Shown here piece after piece: positions 35,852-45,187 of a DNA stretch of 61,001 nt. The notes beneath the pieces are model-generated. The model did no database searches and was not told the DNA's origin. It saw only the letters and a program-made list of their open reading frames with translations. How positions within the stretch are numbered: position 1 is the first letter of the stretch; every line of letters starts with the position of its first letter. This DNA is from Alphaproteobacteria bacterium MarineAlpha9_Bin3 (lineage in GTDB: Bacteria > Pseudomonadota > Alphaproteobacteria > TMED109). Made by a program: the position numbers and the translations under genes. The stretch is from the NCBI GenBank assembly GCA_002937655.1, contig PTKH01000006.1, positions 1 to 61,001 on the forward strand. Reading direction: 5' to 3'.

Positions 35852-36709
35852 TTGCTTAAGGAAGATACAATAAAAAATAACAACAAAAATATACATATAC
35901 ACATTATTTCAGACTCAACTGGAGAAACTGTTAGCACTGTTTCTAGGTCTGCAATTGCACATTTTAAAAACTTTAATCCTATAGAACATAGTTGGGTATT
36001 AGTTAGATCAGAAAAACAATTAAAAAATATAATAGAGGAAATAAAAGAAAATAAAGGGTTAGTTATATATACTATAATAGACAAAAATTTAAGAAAAACT
36101 CTTGAAAAAGGCTGTGAAAAGCTTGGAGTTCCTATTGTTCCTGTTTTAGACCCAGTAGTAAACGCAATAGATAATTATTTTCATTATGACTTGGCAATAG
36201 ATGAACCGGGAAGACAGCATAGTTTGTCGCATGGTTATTTTGATAGAATAGGAGCAATGCAATTCACATTAGCACATGATGACGGGCAATTATCTCATGA
36301 TTTAGAAAGTGCTGATATAGTTTTAGTCGGCGTTTCTAGAACGTCTAAAACACCAACTTCCATGTATTTAGCAAATAGAGGAATACGAACAGCTAATGTG
36401 CCTGTGGTTCCAAATATAAATTTGCCAGAAAATTTATTTTTTTCCAAAGCGCTAGTTATTGGCTTAACAACAAGCCCAGAAAGATTAATACAGATAAGAA
36501 AATCAAGATTAAATTCTGTGGGAGAAAAGAAAACAACAAATTACGTAGAGGAAGATTTAATTAAAGAAGAAGTTCTTTCAGCGAAGAAACTATTTTTAAA
36601 GAATAAATGGCCAATAATAGATGTAACAAGAAAGTCTATTGAAGAAACAGCTGCTGCAGCTCTAGAATATTTAAGAGTCTACAAAGAAAATAGAAATAAA
36701 GAAATTTAG
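35852..36709 (+). CDS. Pyruvate phosphate dikinase / PEP synthase regulatory protein (DUF299)
   Basis: 285 aa. It has HIISDSTGETVSTVSRSAIAHF at the N-terminus and the P-loop GVSRTSKTPTSMYLANRG (about 159-176), followed by NVPVVPNINLP and GLTTSPERL. This bifunctional enzyme uses ADP to phosphorylate, and Pi to dephosphorylate, PEP synthase or PPDK. Which target applies is not visible. The start is TTG 35852. In Caulobacter the same gene is the first one right of oriC. Confidence 0.93.
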   Translation: MLKEDTIKNNNKNIHIHIISDSTGETVSTVSRSAIAHFKNFNPIEHSWVLVRSEKQLKNIIEEIKENKGLVIYTIIDKNLRKTLEKGCEKLGVPIVPVLDPVVNAIDNYFHYDLAIDEPGRQHSLSHGYFDRIGAMQFTLAHDDGQLSHDLESADIVLVGVSRTSKTPTSMYLANRGIRTANVPVVPNINLPENLFFSKALVIGLTTSPERLIQIRKSRLNSVGEKKTTNYVEEDLIKEEVLSAKKLFLKNKWPIIDVTRKSIEETAAAALEYLRVYKENRNKEI

Positions 36710-36710
36710 T

Positions 36711-37553
36711 ATGACGACAGGAATTATAGGAAAACCAATTAAACATAGTTTGTCGCCAGTTTTACATTCGTTTTGGTTAAGAATGTACGATATAGAATCC
36801 ACCTATAAAATATATGAGATTGAAAAGAACGATATTTCTCGTTTTTTAAAAAGCCTAGAAGATAATAATATTGATGGTTTAAATGTTACCATTCCTTATA
36901 AATCATTAGTCATGGATTATTTAGACCATATAGATCAGGACGCACTAGATTTAGGGGCTGTAAACACTATTAAAGTTGAAAAACAAAATAAGCTTACAGG
37001 ACACAATACTGATACTTATGGCTTTATGCATCATTTAAATACATCTGTTCCTTTGTGGAAAAATAAAGAAGGATATATTACCATTATTGGAGCAGGAGGC
37101 GCTAGTAGAGCAATTATATGGTCTTTTTTGAGAGAGAATAAGGTGGATATAAAGCTTTTCAATAGAAGTAAAGAAAGAGCATTTCAATTAATTGAAGATA
37201 TGAAAAAACTATTTCCTAAAGCCAATATAACTTTTTATTCTGATTTATCTGAGGCTATAAAAAACAGCTCTTTATTAGTAAATTGTTCAAGTCTTGGAAT
37301 GAAAGGACAGCCTAGACTTGAAATAAACTTAGAAAAAATGAAGGATAACTCTATAGTCTATGATATCGTTTATTCTCCTTTAAATACAGAATTGCTTTCT
37401 AAAGCTAAAAGACTAAATTTAATAGCTATTGATGGCTTAGGAATGTTAATAAATCAAGCAGCGCCAGCTTTCGAAATGTGGCACAATAAAAAAGCTATAG
37501 TGAATGAAAAGTTGAGAGAATATGCAATTAATTATTTGAAAAAAGAGAAATAA
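36711..37553 (+). CDS. aroE: Shikimate dehydrogenase
   Basis: 280 aa. It has GKPIKHSLSPVLHSFW (shikimate binding), GLNVTIPYKSLVMDYLD with the catalytic Lys, GAVNTI, HNTDTYGF and the NADP loop IIGAGGASRAIIW. It performs step 4 of the aromatic pathway. It starts 1 nt after the DUF299 stop. A maf-type nucleotidase gene commonly lies between these two in alphaproteobacteria but is missing here. Confidence 0.96.
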   Translation: MTTGIIGKPIKHSLSPVLHSFWLRMYDIESTYKIYEIEKNDISRFLKSLEDNNIDGLNVTIPYKSLVMDYLDHIDQDALDLGAVNTIKVEKQNKLTGHNTDTYGFMHHLNTSVPLWKNKEGYITIIGAGGASRAIIWSFLRENKVDIKLFNRSKERAFQLIEDMKKLFPKANITFYSDLSEAIKNSSLLVNCSSLGMKGQPRLEINLEKMKDNSIVYDIVYSPLNTELLSKAKRLNLIAIDGLGMLINQAAPAFEMWHNKKAIVNEKLREYAINYLKKEK

Positions 37554-37554
37554 A

Positions 37555-38154
37555 ATGATTGTTATAGGATTAACAGGGTCAATTGCCATGGGAAAAAGTG
37601 CTACAGCAGAAATTTTTAGATCTTTTGGAGTTCCTGTTTTTGATGCCGATAGTTGTGTGCATGACCTTATAGGTTTCAACGGAAAGCTCGTTCCTATAAT
37701 TGCTAAAGAATTTCCCTCTACTTTTGAAAAAAAAAGAAACGTTAGATATATTAATAGGATAAAACTTGGCAATATAATTTTTAAAAATGATAACTTAAAG
37801 AAAAAATTGGAAAAAATAATTCATCCCGAGATAGGAAAAGAAAGAAAAAGATGGAAGGATTTAGCAATAAGACAAAGGCATAAAATTATTTGTTACGATG
37901 TTCCTCTATTATATGAAACTAATGGCGAAAGAGCCTGTGATGGTGTTGTAGTAGTATCAGCGCCTCTATTTATTCAAAGACAAAGAGCGCTTAAAAGAAA
38001 AAATATGAATTTGCAAAAACTTAATAAGATTTTAAAGACACAAATGCCAGATGAACATAAAAGAAAAAGAGCAGACTTTATAGTAAATACTGGAAACGGC
38101 CTCAGGTTTTCTCGCAATCAAGTGAAAAAAATAATAAAGACGTTAACTCAATGA
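37555..38154 (+). CDS. coaE: Dephospho-CoA kinase
   Basis: 199 aa. The N-terminal P-loop GSIAMGKS (residues 8-15), VFDADSCVHDL, HPEIGKERKRW and VPLLYET are CoaE landmarks. It completes CoA synthesis. It begins 1 nt after aroE and overlaps dnaQ by 4 nt. Confidence 0.96.
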   Translation: MIVIGLTGSIAMGKSATAEIFRSFGVPVFDADSCVHDLIGFNGKLVPIIAKEFPSTFEKKRNVRYINRIKLGNIIFKNDNLKKKLEKIIHPEIGKERKRWKDLAIRQRHKIICYDVPLLYETNGERACDGVVVVSAPLFIQRQRALKRKNMNLQKLNKILKTQMPDEHKRKRADFIVNTGNGLRFSRNQVKKIIKTLTQ

Positions 38155-38834
38155 GAAGAATTGCACTAGATACGGAAACAACTGGTTTAAATCCACTAGA
38201 TGGCCATAGAATAGTTGAAATTGGATGTATTGAATTAGAAGAAAATATTCCAACCGGAAAAGAATGGCATGCTTATATTAATCCTGAAAGGCCTATGCCA
38301 GAAGCAGCATATGCCGTGCATGGCTTGTCTGAAGAGTTTTTATTAAATAAACCAATATTCAAAGATATAGCAGGAGATTTTATTAATTTCATTAATGGCG
38401 CAGAATTAGTTATTCATAATGCAAAATTTGATATTGGCTTTTTGAATAACGAGCTAAAAAAAACAGGTCTTTCAACCATAGATTTAAAAAAAACTATAGA
38501 CACAGTTCAGTTAGCAAGAGAAAAAATACCTGGCGCTGCAGCTAGTTTAGACGCTTTATGTAAAAGGTTTGATATTGATTTATCCATTCGAGAAAAGCAC
38601 GGAGCTTTATTAGATGCTAAATTATTAGCTGAAGTCTATTTAGAATTAACAGGAGGCCGACAAGCAAGTTTAACACTTACCCAAAAAAACAAAGAAAAAA
38701 ATAATGAGAAAAACAAGGAAGAAAAAGAGAGTATTGAAGGGCTTAAATTTACATCGATAAAGTTAACTGAAAAGGATTTAGAAGACCATAGAGAAATGCT
38801 GAAAAAAATTAACTCGCCTCTTTGGTTAAAATAA
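38151..38834 (+). CDS. dnaQ: DNA polymerase III epsilon subunit
   Basis: 227 aa. It is a DEDDh exonuclease: Exo I LDTETTGL (Asp7, Glu9), Exo II VIHNAKFDIGFL, Exo III HGALLDAKLLAEVY. The C-terminal tail carries a Lys/Glu/Asn-rich linker (about 178-195) before the polymerase-binding segment. It proofreads replication. secB, usually the next gene near Tim44 in this cluster, is absent. Confidence 0.96.
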   Translation: MRRIALDTETTGLNPLDGHRIVEIGCIELEENIPTGKEWHAYINPERPMPEAAYAVHGLSEEFLLNKPIFKDIAGDFINFINGAELVIHNAKFDIGFLNNELKKTGLSTIDLKKTIDTVQLAREKIPGAAASLDALCKRFDIDLSIREKHGALLDAKLLAEVYLELTGGRQASLTLTQKNKEKNNEKNKEEKESIEGLKFTSIKLTEKDLEDHREMLKKINSPLWLK

Positions 38835-38894
38835 TACTAATCTTGCTCTTTACCTAAGAACTTAAGAGCTCTATGTTATTAGTAATAAATATAG

Positions 38895-39533
38895 GTGGAA
38901 AAGAAATTGCAATATTTTGATATAATATTATTTGCCGTCATTGCTGGAGTTTTGGCAGTACGACTTTATAGAATATTAGGCATAAAATCTAAAGTCCTTT
39001 TAGAAAAAAATGAAAAAATCACCCCTAATGTTGTTAGCATTAAGAAAGAAAAAAAGGAAATAAATGAAGAAGTGAAGATAGAAAATGGGGAAGGGTTGCA
39101 ATATTTACAGAAGATTCAACCTGATTTTAAAGAAGAAAGTTTTCTCCAAGGGGCCGAAAAAGCTTTAATCATGTTGTTAGAGGCTAAATATACAGCAAAC
39201 AAGAAAACATTAATTAGTTTTTTAGAGGACGACATTTTTAGAATATTTGAAAAACAAATTTTAGATCAGGAGAGCAATGGGCATACAATTATAGATATTG
39301 ATATTAATGTGATTGATAAAAACATTCAAGAAATTATAATGCAAGACAATGTGGCATATATCAGGGTGAACTTTAAATATAATGAAAAGTATATAGTTAA
39401 AAATAGTGACGGAAGCATATTCTTGGACTTAAGTAAAGAGGGAAGTAAAAAAACGGTTGCATGGACTTTTTCAAGACCTGTCGAGTCTGATAGCCCTAAT
39501 TGGAAGCTATTTGGTGTTAATCAAATCAATTAG
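38895..39533 (+). CDS. Tim44-like membrane-anchored protein
   Basis: 212 aa from GTG 38895. A single N-terminal helix (FDIILFAVIAGVLAVRLYRILG) is followed by a Glu/Lys-rich linker (about 32-65) and a C-terminal Tim44/NTF2-like domain (AEKALIMLLEAKY, VAYIRVNFKYNEKYIV, WTFSRPVESDSPNWKLFGV). The bacterial homologues probably help membrane protein biogenesis or transport, but the role is not established. It precedes mltA, the conserved order near alphaproteobacterial origins. Confidence 0.88.
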   Translation: MEKKLQYFDIILFAVIAGVLAVRLYRILGIKSKVLLEKNEKITPNVVSIKKEKKEINEEVKIENGEGLQYLQKIQPDFKEESFLQGAEKALIMLLEAKYTANKKTLISFLEDDIFRIFEKQILDQESNGHTIIDIDINVIDKNIQEIIMQDNVAYIRVNFKYNEKYIVKNSDGSIFLDLSKEGSKKTVAWTFSRPVESDSPNWKLFGVNQIN

Positions 39534-39544
39534 TTATAATTTGA

Positions 39545-40717
39545 ATGGCGTTTAATAAAAAAGCATACAAAAGCCTATTTCTTTTATTGGTATTAATTTT
39601 ATTGGCTTTTTATTTAAGCATGCAGAAAAGTGAAAAAACAAAAAGCCAAATAACCGAAGTTGACTTTTCAGAATTGCCAAATTGGGCTGAAGCATATCTC
39701 CTTCCTTCAGTAAAATCTTTTGAAAAAAGCTGCAAAGCTATTTCCTTGATCAAGCCTTCTAAAATAAATAAATTTTTTAAACTAAACGTCAATAAAGACT
39801 CATATATAACTTTTTGTAAGGCTCTTCCCGAAGTTAAAACTAATGAGGAGCTTAAATTATTAATAGAAAATAATTTTTATCCTGCATATCTTTCAAGCAA
39901 GAAGGCTCATTTTACAGGATACGTTGAACTAGAGATTAAAGGAAGGCTAGAGTTTTCTGACCAAGAAGCCCCTAATGCTGTGCCCATATTTAAAATGCCT
40001 GCGAATATTATTACAGTAGATTTAGAAAATTTTAGAGATGAATTTAAAGGAAAAAAAATAAAAGGCCTTTTATTAGAAAATGATTTCATTCCAGTTCCCT
40101 CAAGAAAAATAATCGAAAATGAAAATATGTTTAAAGAACACATTCTTGCATATATTGACGACCCTGCTTTGGCATATTTTTTACATATTCAAGGTTCTGG
40201 AGTCATAACTCTTCCCTCAGGTAAAATATTGTCAGTTGGTTATGCAGGAGATAATGGTAAGAAATATTATTCAATAGGAAAAGATTTAATTGAAAAAGGA
40301 ATTATTAAAAAAGAAGATATGTCTATGCAGTCTATTTTAACTTGGATGAAAAATAATCAGCAAGAAGCTTTCGATTTGATGCAAAAAAATAATAGATTCA
40401 TTTTTTTTCGTGAAAGAAAGAATATGGAATTGCCAGAAGGCTCGAGCGGAGTTGAGGTAACTCCTATGTATTCTGCAGCCATTGATAATAAACATATTCC
40501 TTATCACCTACCTTTGTGGGTCCAGGTAGATAACTTTCATATAAATAGAGATAATAAAGAATTAACTAATATTTTTATAGCTCAAGATACAGGCTCTGCA
40601 ATTAAAGGGCTTACAAGAATGGACTTATTTTTAGGAAAGGGCAAAGAGGCAGAAGTGATTGCAGGGAAGCTTAGTTCTTCAGGAAAAATTTGGGCTTTAA
40701 TACCTAGAGGAGATTAA
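39545..40717 (+). CDS. mltA: Membrane-bound lytic transglycosylase A (MltA)
   Basis: 390 aa. The N-terminal hydrophobic segment (about 11-27) lacks a lipobox cysteine. The MltA domain has FTGYVELEIKG, FLHIQGSGVITLPSGK, and YAGDNGKKYYSIGK. The C-terminal 3D domain ends with NIFIAQDTGSAIKGLTRMDLFLG and GKIWALIPRG. It cleaves peptidoglycan to form 1,6-anhydromuropeptides. It is 11 nt after the Tim44-like gene. Confidence 0.92.
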   Translation: MAFNKKAYKSLFLLLVLILLAFYLSMQKSEKTKSQITEVDFSELPNWAEAYLLPSVKSFEKSCKAISLIKPSKINKFFKLNVNKDSYITFCKALPEVKTNEELKLLIENNFYPAYLSSKKAHFTGYVELEIKGRLEFSDQEAPNAVPIFKMPANIITVDLENFRDEFKGKKIKGLLLENDFIPVPSRKIIENENMFKEHILAYIDDPALAYFLHIQGSGVITLPSGKILSVGYAGDNGKKYYSIGKDLIEKGIIKKEDMSMQSILTWMKNNQQEAFDLMQKNNRFIFFRERKNMELPEGSSGVEVTPMYSAAIDNKHIPYHLPLWVQVDNFHINRDNKELTNIFIAQDTGSAIKGLTRMDLFLGKGKEAEVIAGKLSSSGKIWALIPRGD

Positions 40718-40796
40718 GTCTTTTGATTTTTTTTACAAAAAACTTGATTCTTAGAGTTTTTATTAGGTAGACTTAGAAACTAAATTAAAAATAACC

Positions 40797-40821
40797 TTTC
40801 CTATTAGGAGAGAATAGGAAA
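40797..40821 (+). promoter_or_regulatory. Leader hairpin immediately before the cyclase SD
   Basis: A perfect 9-bp stem TTTCCTATT (40797-40805) / AATAGGAAA (40813-40821) has loop AGGAGAG, and ends a few bases before the SD GGAGGAG. It may stabilise the mRNA or control translation. The weak downstream T-run (TTTT) argues against a strong terminator. Confidence 0.55.
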
Positions 40822-40838
40822 TTTTGGAGGAGAGAAGA

Positions 40839-41900
40839 ATGACTAAATTTTTATTAACTATATCAACTAGTATAGTTGCTATGTTTATTTGGGTTGGCGC
40901 TTCATTTGCTGACGGGCATTGTAATAAGTACGCCGACTTAAAAGGAAAAGCATGGGTTGATGGCGACTGCATGGAAACACCACTAGGTGAAAAATGGTGG
41001 CCAAACCCATTATGGGGTGCAGATGATCAAGCTGGTTCAACAAATTGGTATAAAAAACCAGAAGTTGTAAAAAGAGCTTTAGCGATGGTTAAAAAAGGAC
41101 AGACTATGCAATTAGGACATCCTTATACTGCAGACCAGCCAATGTTTGGTGCGCGTAAATTCGTATTACGTATTCCAGGTGCCCCAACCGGTGGTGCTTT
41201 TGGACCAAATAAAATAATGTGGAACGATGAGTTTCTTGCTACAGAAATAGGGCAAGCCGGAACACAGTTTGATGGCCTTGGGCATATTGGAGTTCAAGTA
41301 GGTGCTGATGGAGATAAAACAGAAATGCGTTGGTATAATGGGATTACTGTTCAAGAAATGAATGGTGCTTATGGTTTAGCTAAACTTGGTACAGAGCATC
41401 TTAATCCAATTGTTGCTAGAGGTATATTAATTGATGCCGCAGCAGTAAGAGGAGTAGAGGCAATGGAAGCTGGCGACGTAATAACTATGGCTGATGTTAA
41501 AAAAGCTTTAGAAATGCAAGGCATGTCTGACTATAAAATGATGCCAGGTGATGCTATATTATTCCACACAGGCTGGGATCAATATTGGGTAGTAGATAAT
41601 GTTAAATACAACAGCGGCTGTCCAGGAATTGGAATGGAAGTGGCTCGTTGGATTGCAGGCGGTCAAGCCGGTGTAACAGGTTTTGATACATGGCCAGGTG
41701 ATGCGATTCCAAATCCAGATCCAGACTGTGTTTTCTGTGTTCACCAATATCTGCAAACACGTCACGGTATAATCAACCAAGAAAACTTAAACACAAGTAA
41801 ATTGGTTGATGCAGGTGTTTATGAGTTTGCTTATATATACAACCCTGTTCCAATTGTTGGAGCAACAGGTTCAATTGGCCATCCAACAGCAATGTGGTAG
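40839..41900 (+). CDS. Secreted cyclase-family hydrolase (kynurenine-formamidase-like)
   Basis: 353 aa from ATG 40839, 6-7 nt after GGAGGAG. The signal peptide (KFLLTISTSIVAMFIWVGASFA) ends near residue 24, so it is periplasmic. The cyclase domain (PF04199-like) has the motif QAGTQFDGLGH, in which both early His of the canonical HxGTHxDxxxH are Gln while Asp and the last His remain. Metal binding may differ; related TQ(W/F)DGLGH variants exist in the superfamily. Arg codons CGT and Pro CCA are favoured, unlike the AGA-rich neighbours, suggesting high expression or transfer. It has its own leader hairpin and terminator. The substrate is unknown. Confidence 0.85.
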   Translation: MTKFLLTISTSIVAMFIWVGASFADGHCNKYADLKGKAWVDGDCMETPLGEKWWPNPLWGADDQAGSTNWYKKPEVVKRALAMVKKGQTMQLGHPYTADQPMFGARKFVLRIPGAPTGGAFGPNKIMWNDEFLATEIGQAGTQFDGLGHIGVQVGADGDKTEMRWYNGITVQEMNGAYGLAKLGTEHLNPIVARGILIDAAAVRGVEAMEAGDVITMADVKKALEMQGMSDYKMMPGDAILFHTGWDQYWVVDNVKYNSGCPGIGMEVARWIAGGQAGVTGFDTWPGDAIPNPDPDCVFCVHQYLQTRHGIINQENLNTSKLVDAGVYEFAYIYNPVPIVGATGSIGHPTAMW

Positions 41901-41934
41901 GCTATATAATATAAGTTAAGACTTTATTATAATT

Positions 41935-41968
41935 AAAAGGAGCGTATTTTTATATGCTCCTTTTTTTT
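41935..41968 (+). terminator. Intrinsic terminator after the cyclase
   Basis: The stem AAAAGGAGC (41935-41943) / GCTCCTTTT (41956-41964) is extended by a G-U pair and TAT/ATA, with a T-tract through 41968. It isolates the cyclase as a monocistron. Confidence 0.88.
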
Positions 41969-42052
41969 ATTTAATTTATAGTATTCTTTATTTATTTATT
42001 CTTATAAGATATAAGATCCAAGCTTACTAGTTGCTAAAGGAAATTAAATATT

Positions 42053-43216
42053 ATGAAAAACATTTTAAATGTTGAAGATTTACAAAGCATGGCTAGAAAA
42101 CGAGTGCCGAAAATGTTTTATGAGTATGCTGACTCTGGCTCCTGGTCTGCAGAGACTTATAAAGCTAATGAAAATGATTTTTCTAAAATAAAATTTAGAC
42201 AAAGAGTGGGAGTTAATATTGAAAACAGGACCCTATCTAAAACTTTTTTAGGAAAAAAGGTTTCTATTCCTTTGGCTCTGGCTCCAACCGGCCTCTGTGG
42301 AATGCAACATTATAACGGAGAAATTTTGTCTGCGCAAGCAAGTGAAGAATTTGGTATTCCTTTTACCCTTTCAACTATGAGCATCTGCTCTATTGAAGAT
42401 GTTGCAGAAGCAACATCACAGCCTTTTTGGTTTCAACTATATGTGATGAGAGACAAGGCTTTTATTTCTAATTTATTGAATAGAGCGCAAGATGCAGGTT
42501 GCAATGTTTTACAGATTACTATGGATTTAAATATTTTAGGTCAAAGACATGCAGATGTTAGAAATGGATTGTCTGCACCACCAAAATTTAAGCTCAAACA
42601 TATTAAACAAATAATTACTAAGCCCAGATGGGCCTTAGGTATGTTAAGAGCAAAGAGACATTTTTTTGCTAATGTAGTGGGGCATGCCGAAGGTGTAACG
42701 GATAGTGGGGCTTTATGGTCTTGGATTGCCGAACAATTTGATTCTACTTTTTCATGGAAGGATTTAGATTGGATAAGAAACCAATGGAAAGGAAAAATTT
42801 TATTAAAGGGCATTTTAGACCCTGATGATGCTGAAAAAGCAGCACAACTTGGCTATGATGGAATTATCGTTTCTAATCATGGCGGACGCCAGCTAGATGG
42901 TGCTTTATCATCTATTTCTGCCCTTCCATATATAGTTGATAAAGTTGCAAATAAGATGGAAGTCTATATGGATGGAGGAATTAGGTCAGGACAAGATATT
43001 TGTAAAGCGTTATGTTTAGGCGCTCAAGGCGTTTTAATTGGGAGGCCTTTTTTATATGGCCTAGGCGCAAATGGCAAAGCAGGAGTAACTCGATGTCTGG
43101 AAATAATGAGAGATTCCTTAGATGAAAGCATAGGATTCTTAGGTGAAAATGATGTAAATAATTTGAGTAGAAAAAATGTTTTATATACATCATATAAAAA
43201 AGGGGCCTTTGATTAA
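42053..43216 (+). CDS. FMN-dependent alpha-hydroxy acid dehydrogenase (L-lactate dehydrogenase-like)
   Basis: 387 aa. It begins LNVEDLQSMARKRVPKMFYEYADSG and has LALAPTGLCGMQH, the active-site SNHGGRQLDGA with catalytic His (about 273), and MDGGIRSGQDICKALCLGAQGVLIGRPFLYGL. This is the LldD/glycolate oxidase fold, oxidising L-lactate or another 2-hydroxy acid and passing electrons to the quinone pool. Substrate choice cannot be made from sequence alone. It follows the cyclase but has a separate upstream gap of 152 bp. Confidence 0.92.
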   Translation: MKNILNVEDLQSMARKRVPKMFYEYADSGSWSAETYKANENDFSKIKFRQRVGVNIENRTLSKTFLGKKVSIPLALAPTGLCGMQHYNGEILSAQASEEFGIPFTLSTMSICSIEDVAEATSQPFWFQLYVMRDKAFISNLLNRAQDAGCNVLQITMDLNILGQRHADVRNGLSAPPKFKLKHIKQIITKPRWALGMLRAKRHFFANVVGHAEGVTDSGALWSWIAEQFDSTFSWKDLDWIRNQWKGKILLKGILDPDDAEKAAQLGYDGIIVSNHGGRQLDGALSSISALPYIVDKVANKMEVYMDGGIRSGQDICKALCLGAQGVLIGRPFLYGLGANGKAGVTRCLEIMRDSLDESIGFLGENDVNNLSRKNVLYTSYKKGAFD

Positions 43217-43264
43217 ATTCTAAATATAGCACTTTAAATATTTTTAAAAATAAAGAAGCTTGAA

Positions 43265-43864
43265 ATGGTAAAAAATAAAAATAATAACTTTTCAGAGGAC
43301 GATGCGAAGCTATGGGAGTCAGTTTCAAGTAAGGCAAAAAAATATAAAAAACCAAATAGGATAATTCTAAATAGTGAGAAGAAAAGTATCAGACCAATAA
43401 AAAAAGAGACTATAAGTGAGAATAAAAGCGAGAACATTATAAATAAAATAAAGATAAAAAAAGAAGTCTTAAGAAAGGATAAAAAAAATAATTTAGAAGG
43501 ACTGGACCCTAAAAAAATTCCATCAGGCATATCTTTAAAACAAGCTCAAGAACTTAAAAAAGGAAAATTAAGACCAGAAAAAGTTTACGACTTACATGGA
43601 TATACGCAATTTAGAGCACATAATTATTTGAATGATGAGATTATAAAGTGCTATAAGAAAAATATAAGAAAATTACTTATAATAACAGGAAAAAAATTGG
43701 GAGCTACGGGAGCAGAAGGTGTTCTTAAGAGAGAAGTTCCTAAGTGGCTAAACCTCTCTCCACTGAGAGAAATTATTTTGATGACATCTTGGGCAACGCC
43801 TCGTGATGGGGGCGAGGGAGCGTTATATGTTTTATTAAAAAGATACAAAGAAATAAACAATTAA
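43265..43864 (+). CDS. Smr-domain protein
   Basis: 199 aa. The N-terminal half is Lys/Asn-rich and probably disordered. The C-terminal Smr domain (about 98-199) has YDLHGYTQFRAHNYL, LLIITGKKLGATGAEGVLK and a conserved DGGEGALYVLLKR tail. Smr domains bind or cleave nucleic acids. This stand-alone form next to mltA is a standard alphaproteobacterial arrangement, here separated by the cyclase and lldD-like genes. Confidence 0.88.
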   Translation: MVKNKNNNFSEDDAKLWESVSSKAKKYKKPNRIILNSEKKSIRPIKKETISENKSENIINKIKIKKEVLRKDKKNNLEGLDPKKIPSGISLKQAQELKKGKLRPEKVYDLHGYTQFRAHNYLNDEIIKCYKKNIRKLLIITGKKLGATGAEGVLKREVPKWLNLSPLREIILMTSWATPRDGGEGALYVLLKRYKEINN

Positions 43865-43929
43865 TTATGTATAAGAGATATATTATTATATTATAAAAAT
43901 TCTTAAAAAAGTATAAATTGGAAGAGCAA

Positions 43930-44529
43930 ATGCGTAATGCAAAAGTAGAGAGAAATACAAAAGAAACAAAGATTTCAGCTACAGTAAATTTAGACGGCAC
44001 TGGTTCATCAAAAATAGAGACAGGCATCGGGTTTCTTGATCATATGGCAGAACAAATTTCCCGTCACGGACTAATAGATATTAATTTAAAAGCAAAAGGT
44101 GATTTACACATTGATAACCATCACACAACAGAGGATTCAGGATATGTATTAGGTGATGCTATTGCTAAAGCATTAGGAGAAAGGAAAGGCATTAATAGAT
44201 ATGGGACTTCGTATATACCTATGGATGAAACTTTGACAAGAGTCGTTATAGATTTGTCTGGTAGGCCCTATTTAGTCTGGAAAGTTGCTTTTACACAAAA
44301 AAAATTGGGAGAGATGGATACTGAACTTTTCAAAGAGTGGTTTCAAGCATTCTCTCAAGCCTTAGGAGCAAATATCCATGTTGAAAATCTATATGGAACT
44401 AATAATCATCATATAATTGAATCCTGCTATAAAGGTTTAGCGAGGTCATTAAGAGATGCCGTTCAAATAGTTCCAAGAATATCTGGTAAAGTACCATCTA
44501 CAAAAGGCGTTTTAAGAAAAGACGGCTAA
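43930..44529 (+). CDS. hisB: Imidazoleglycerol-phosphate dehydratase
   Basis: 199 aa from ATG 43930. It has [36 protein letters not shown] (metal-binding His cluster), and [23 protein letters not shown]. It carries out the sixth step of histidine synthesis. The TTG at 43918 would add four residues. It opens the hisB-hisH-GNAT-hisA-hisF-hisE cluster. Confidence 0.97.
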   Translation: MRNAKVERNTKETKISATVNLDGTGSSKIETGIGFLDHMAEQISRHGLIDINLKAKGDLHIDNHHTTEDSGYVLGDAIAKALGERKGINRYGTSYIPMDETLTRVVIDLSGRPYLVWKVAFTQKKLGEMDTELFKEWFQAFSQALGANIHVENLYGTNNHHIIESCYKGLARSLRDAVQIVPRISGKVPSTKGVLRKDG

Positions 44530-44545
44530 GAAGAGAGATAATTAT

Positions 44546-45187
44546 ATGTATGTAGGAATTATAGATTATGGATCGGGTAATATCCGCTCTGTTTTAAAGT
44601 CATTTGAAAAAGCAGCTAGTTTGGTCTCTACAGAAATACAAATTAAAATAATTAAGAATGCTGACGAACTAAAAAAAATAGAAAAAATAGTATTGCCTGG
44701 AGTTGGAGCATTTGCAGATTGCATGGAAGGATTAAAGAGCCGAGTAAATCTGATAGAAATGTTAAATAAGAAAGTTATAGAAGAAAAAAAACCTTTTTTA
44801 GGAATATGTGTAGGTATGCAATTATTAGCTAATAGTAGCTCAGAATATGGCCATACTAAAGGACTTTCTTGGTTAGATGGAGAGGTAGAAAATATAAAAA
44901 TTATAAACGAAGACATAAAAATTCCTCATATGGGATGGAATTCTATAATATTTGATAAAGATGATCCTTTATTAATTAATATTAAAAAAGGCGAGGATTT
45001 TTATTTTGTACATTCTTATCAATTTAATGTAAAAGAAAATAATTTTGTGCTTGCAAAAACAAATTATGGGGCAGATATAACAGCCATAGTTTTAAAAAAT
45101 AATATCTTAGGAACGCAGTTTCATCCCGAGAAAAGTCAGAGAGCAGGAATTCAATTTATTAAAAATTTTTTAGAATGGAAGCCATGA
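44546..45187 (+). CDS. hisH: Imidazole glycerol phosphate synthase glutaminase HisH
   Basis: 213 aa. It is a class I glutaminase: IDYGSGNIRS, LPGVGAFADCM, nucleophile Cys88 in LGICVGMQLL, and FHPEKS with His193/Glu195. It feeds ammonia to HisF. It overlaps the acetyltransferase gene by 4 nt. Confidence 0.97.
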   Translation: MYVGIIDYGSGNIRSVLKSFEKAASLVSTEIQIKIIKNADELKKIEKIVLPGVGAFADCMEGLKSRVNLIEMLNKKVIEEKKPFLGICVGMQLLANSSSEYGHTKGLSWLDGEVENIKIINEDIKIPHMGWNSIIFDKDDPLLINIKKGEDFYFVHSYQFNVKENNFVLAKTNYGADITAIVLKNNILGTQFHPEKSQRAGIQFIKNFLEWKP

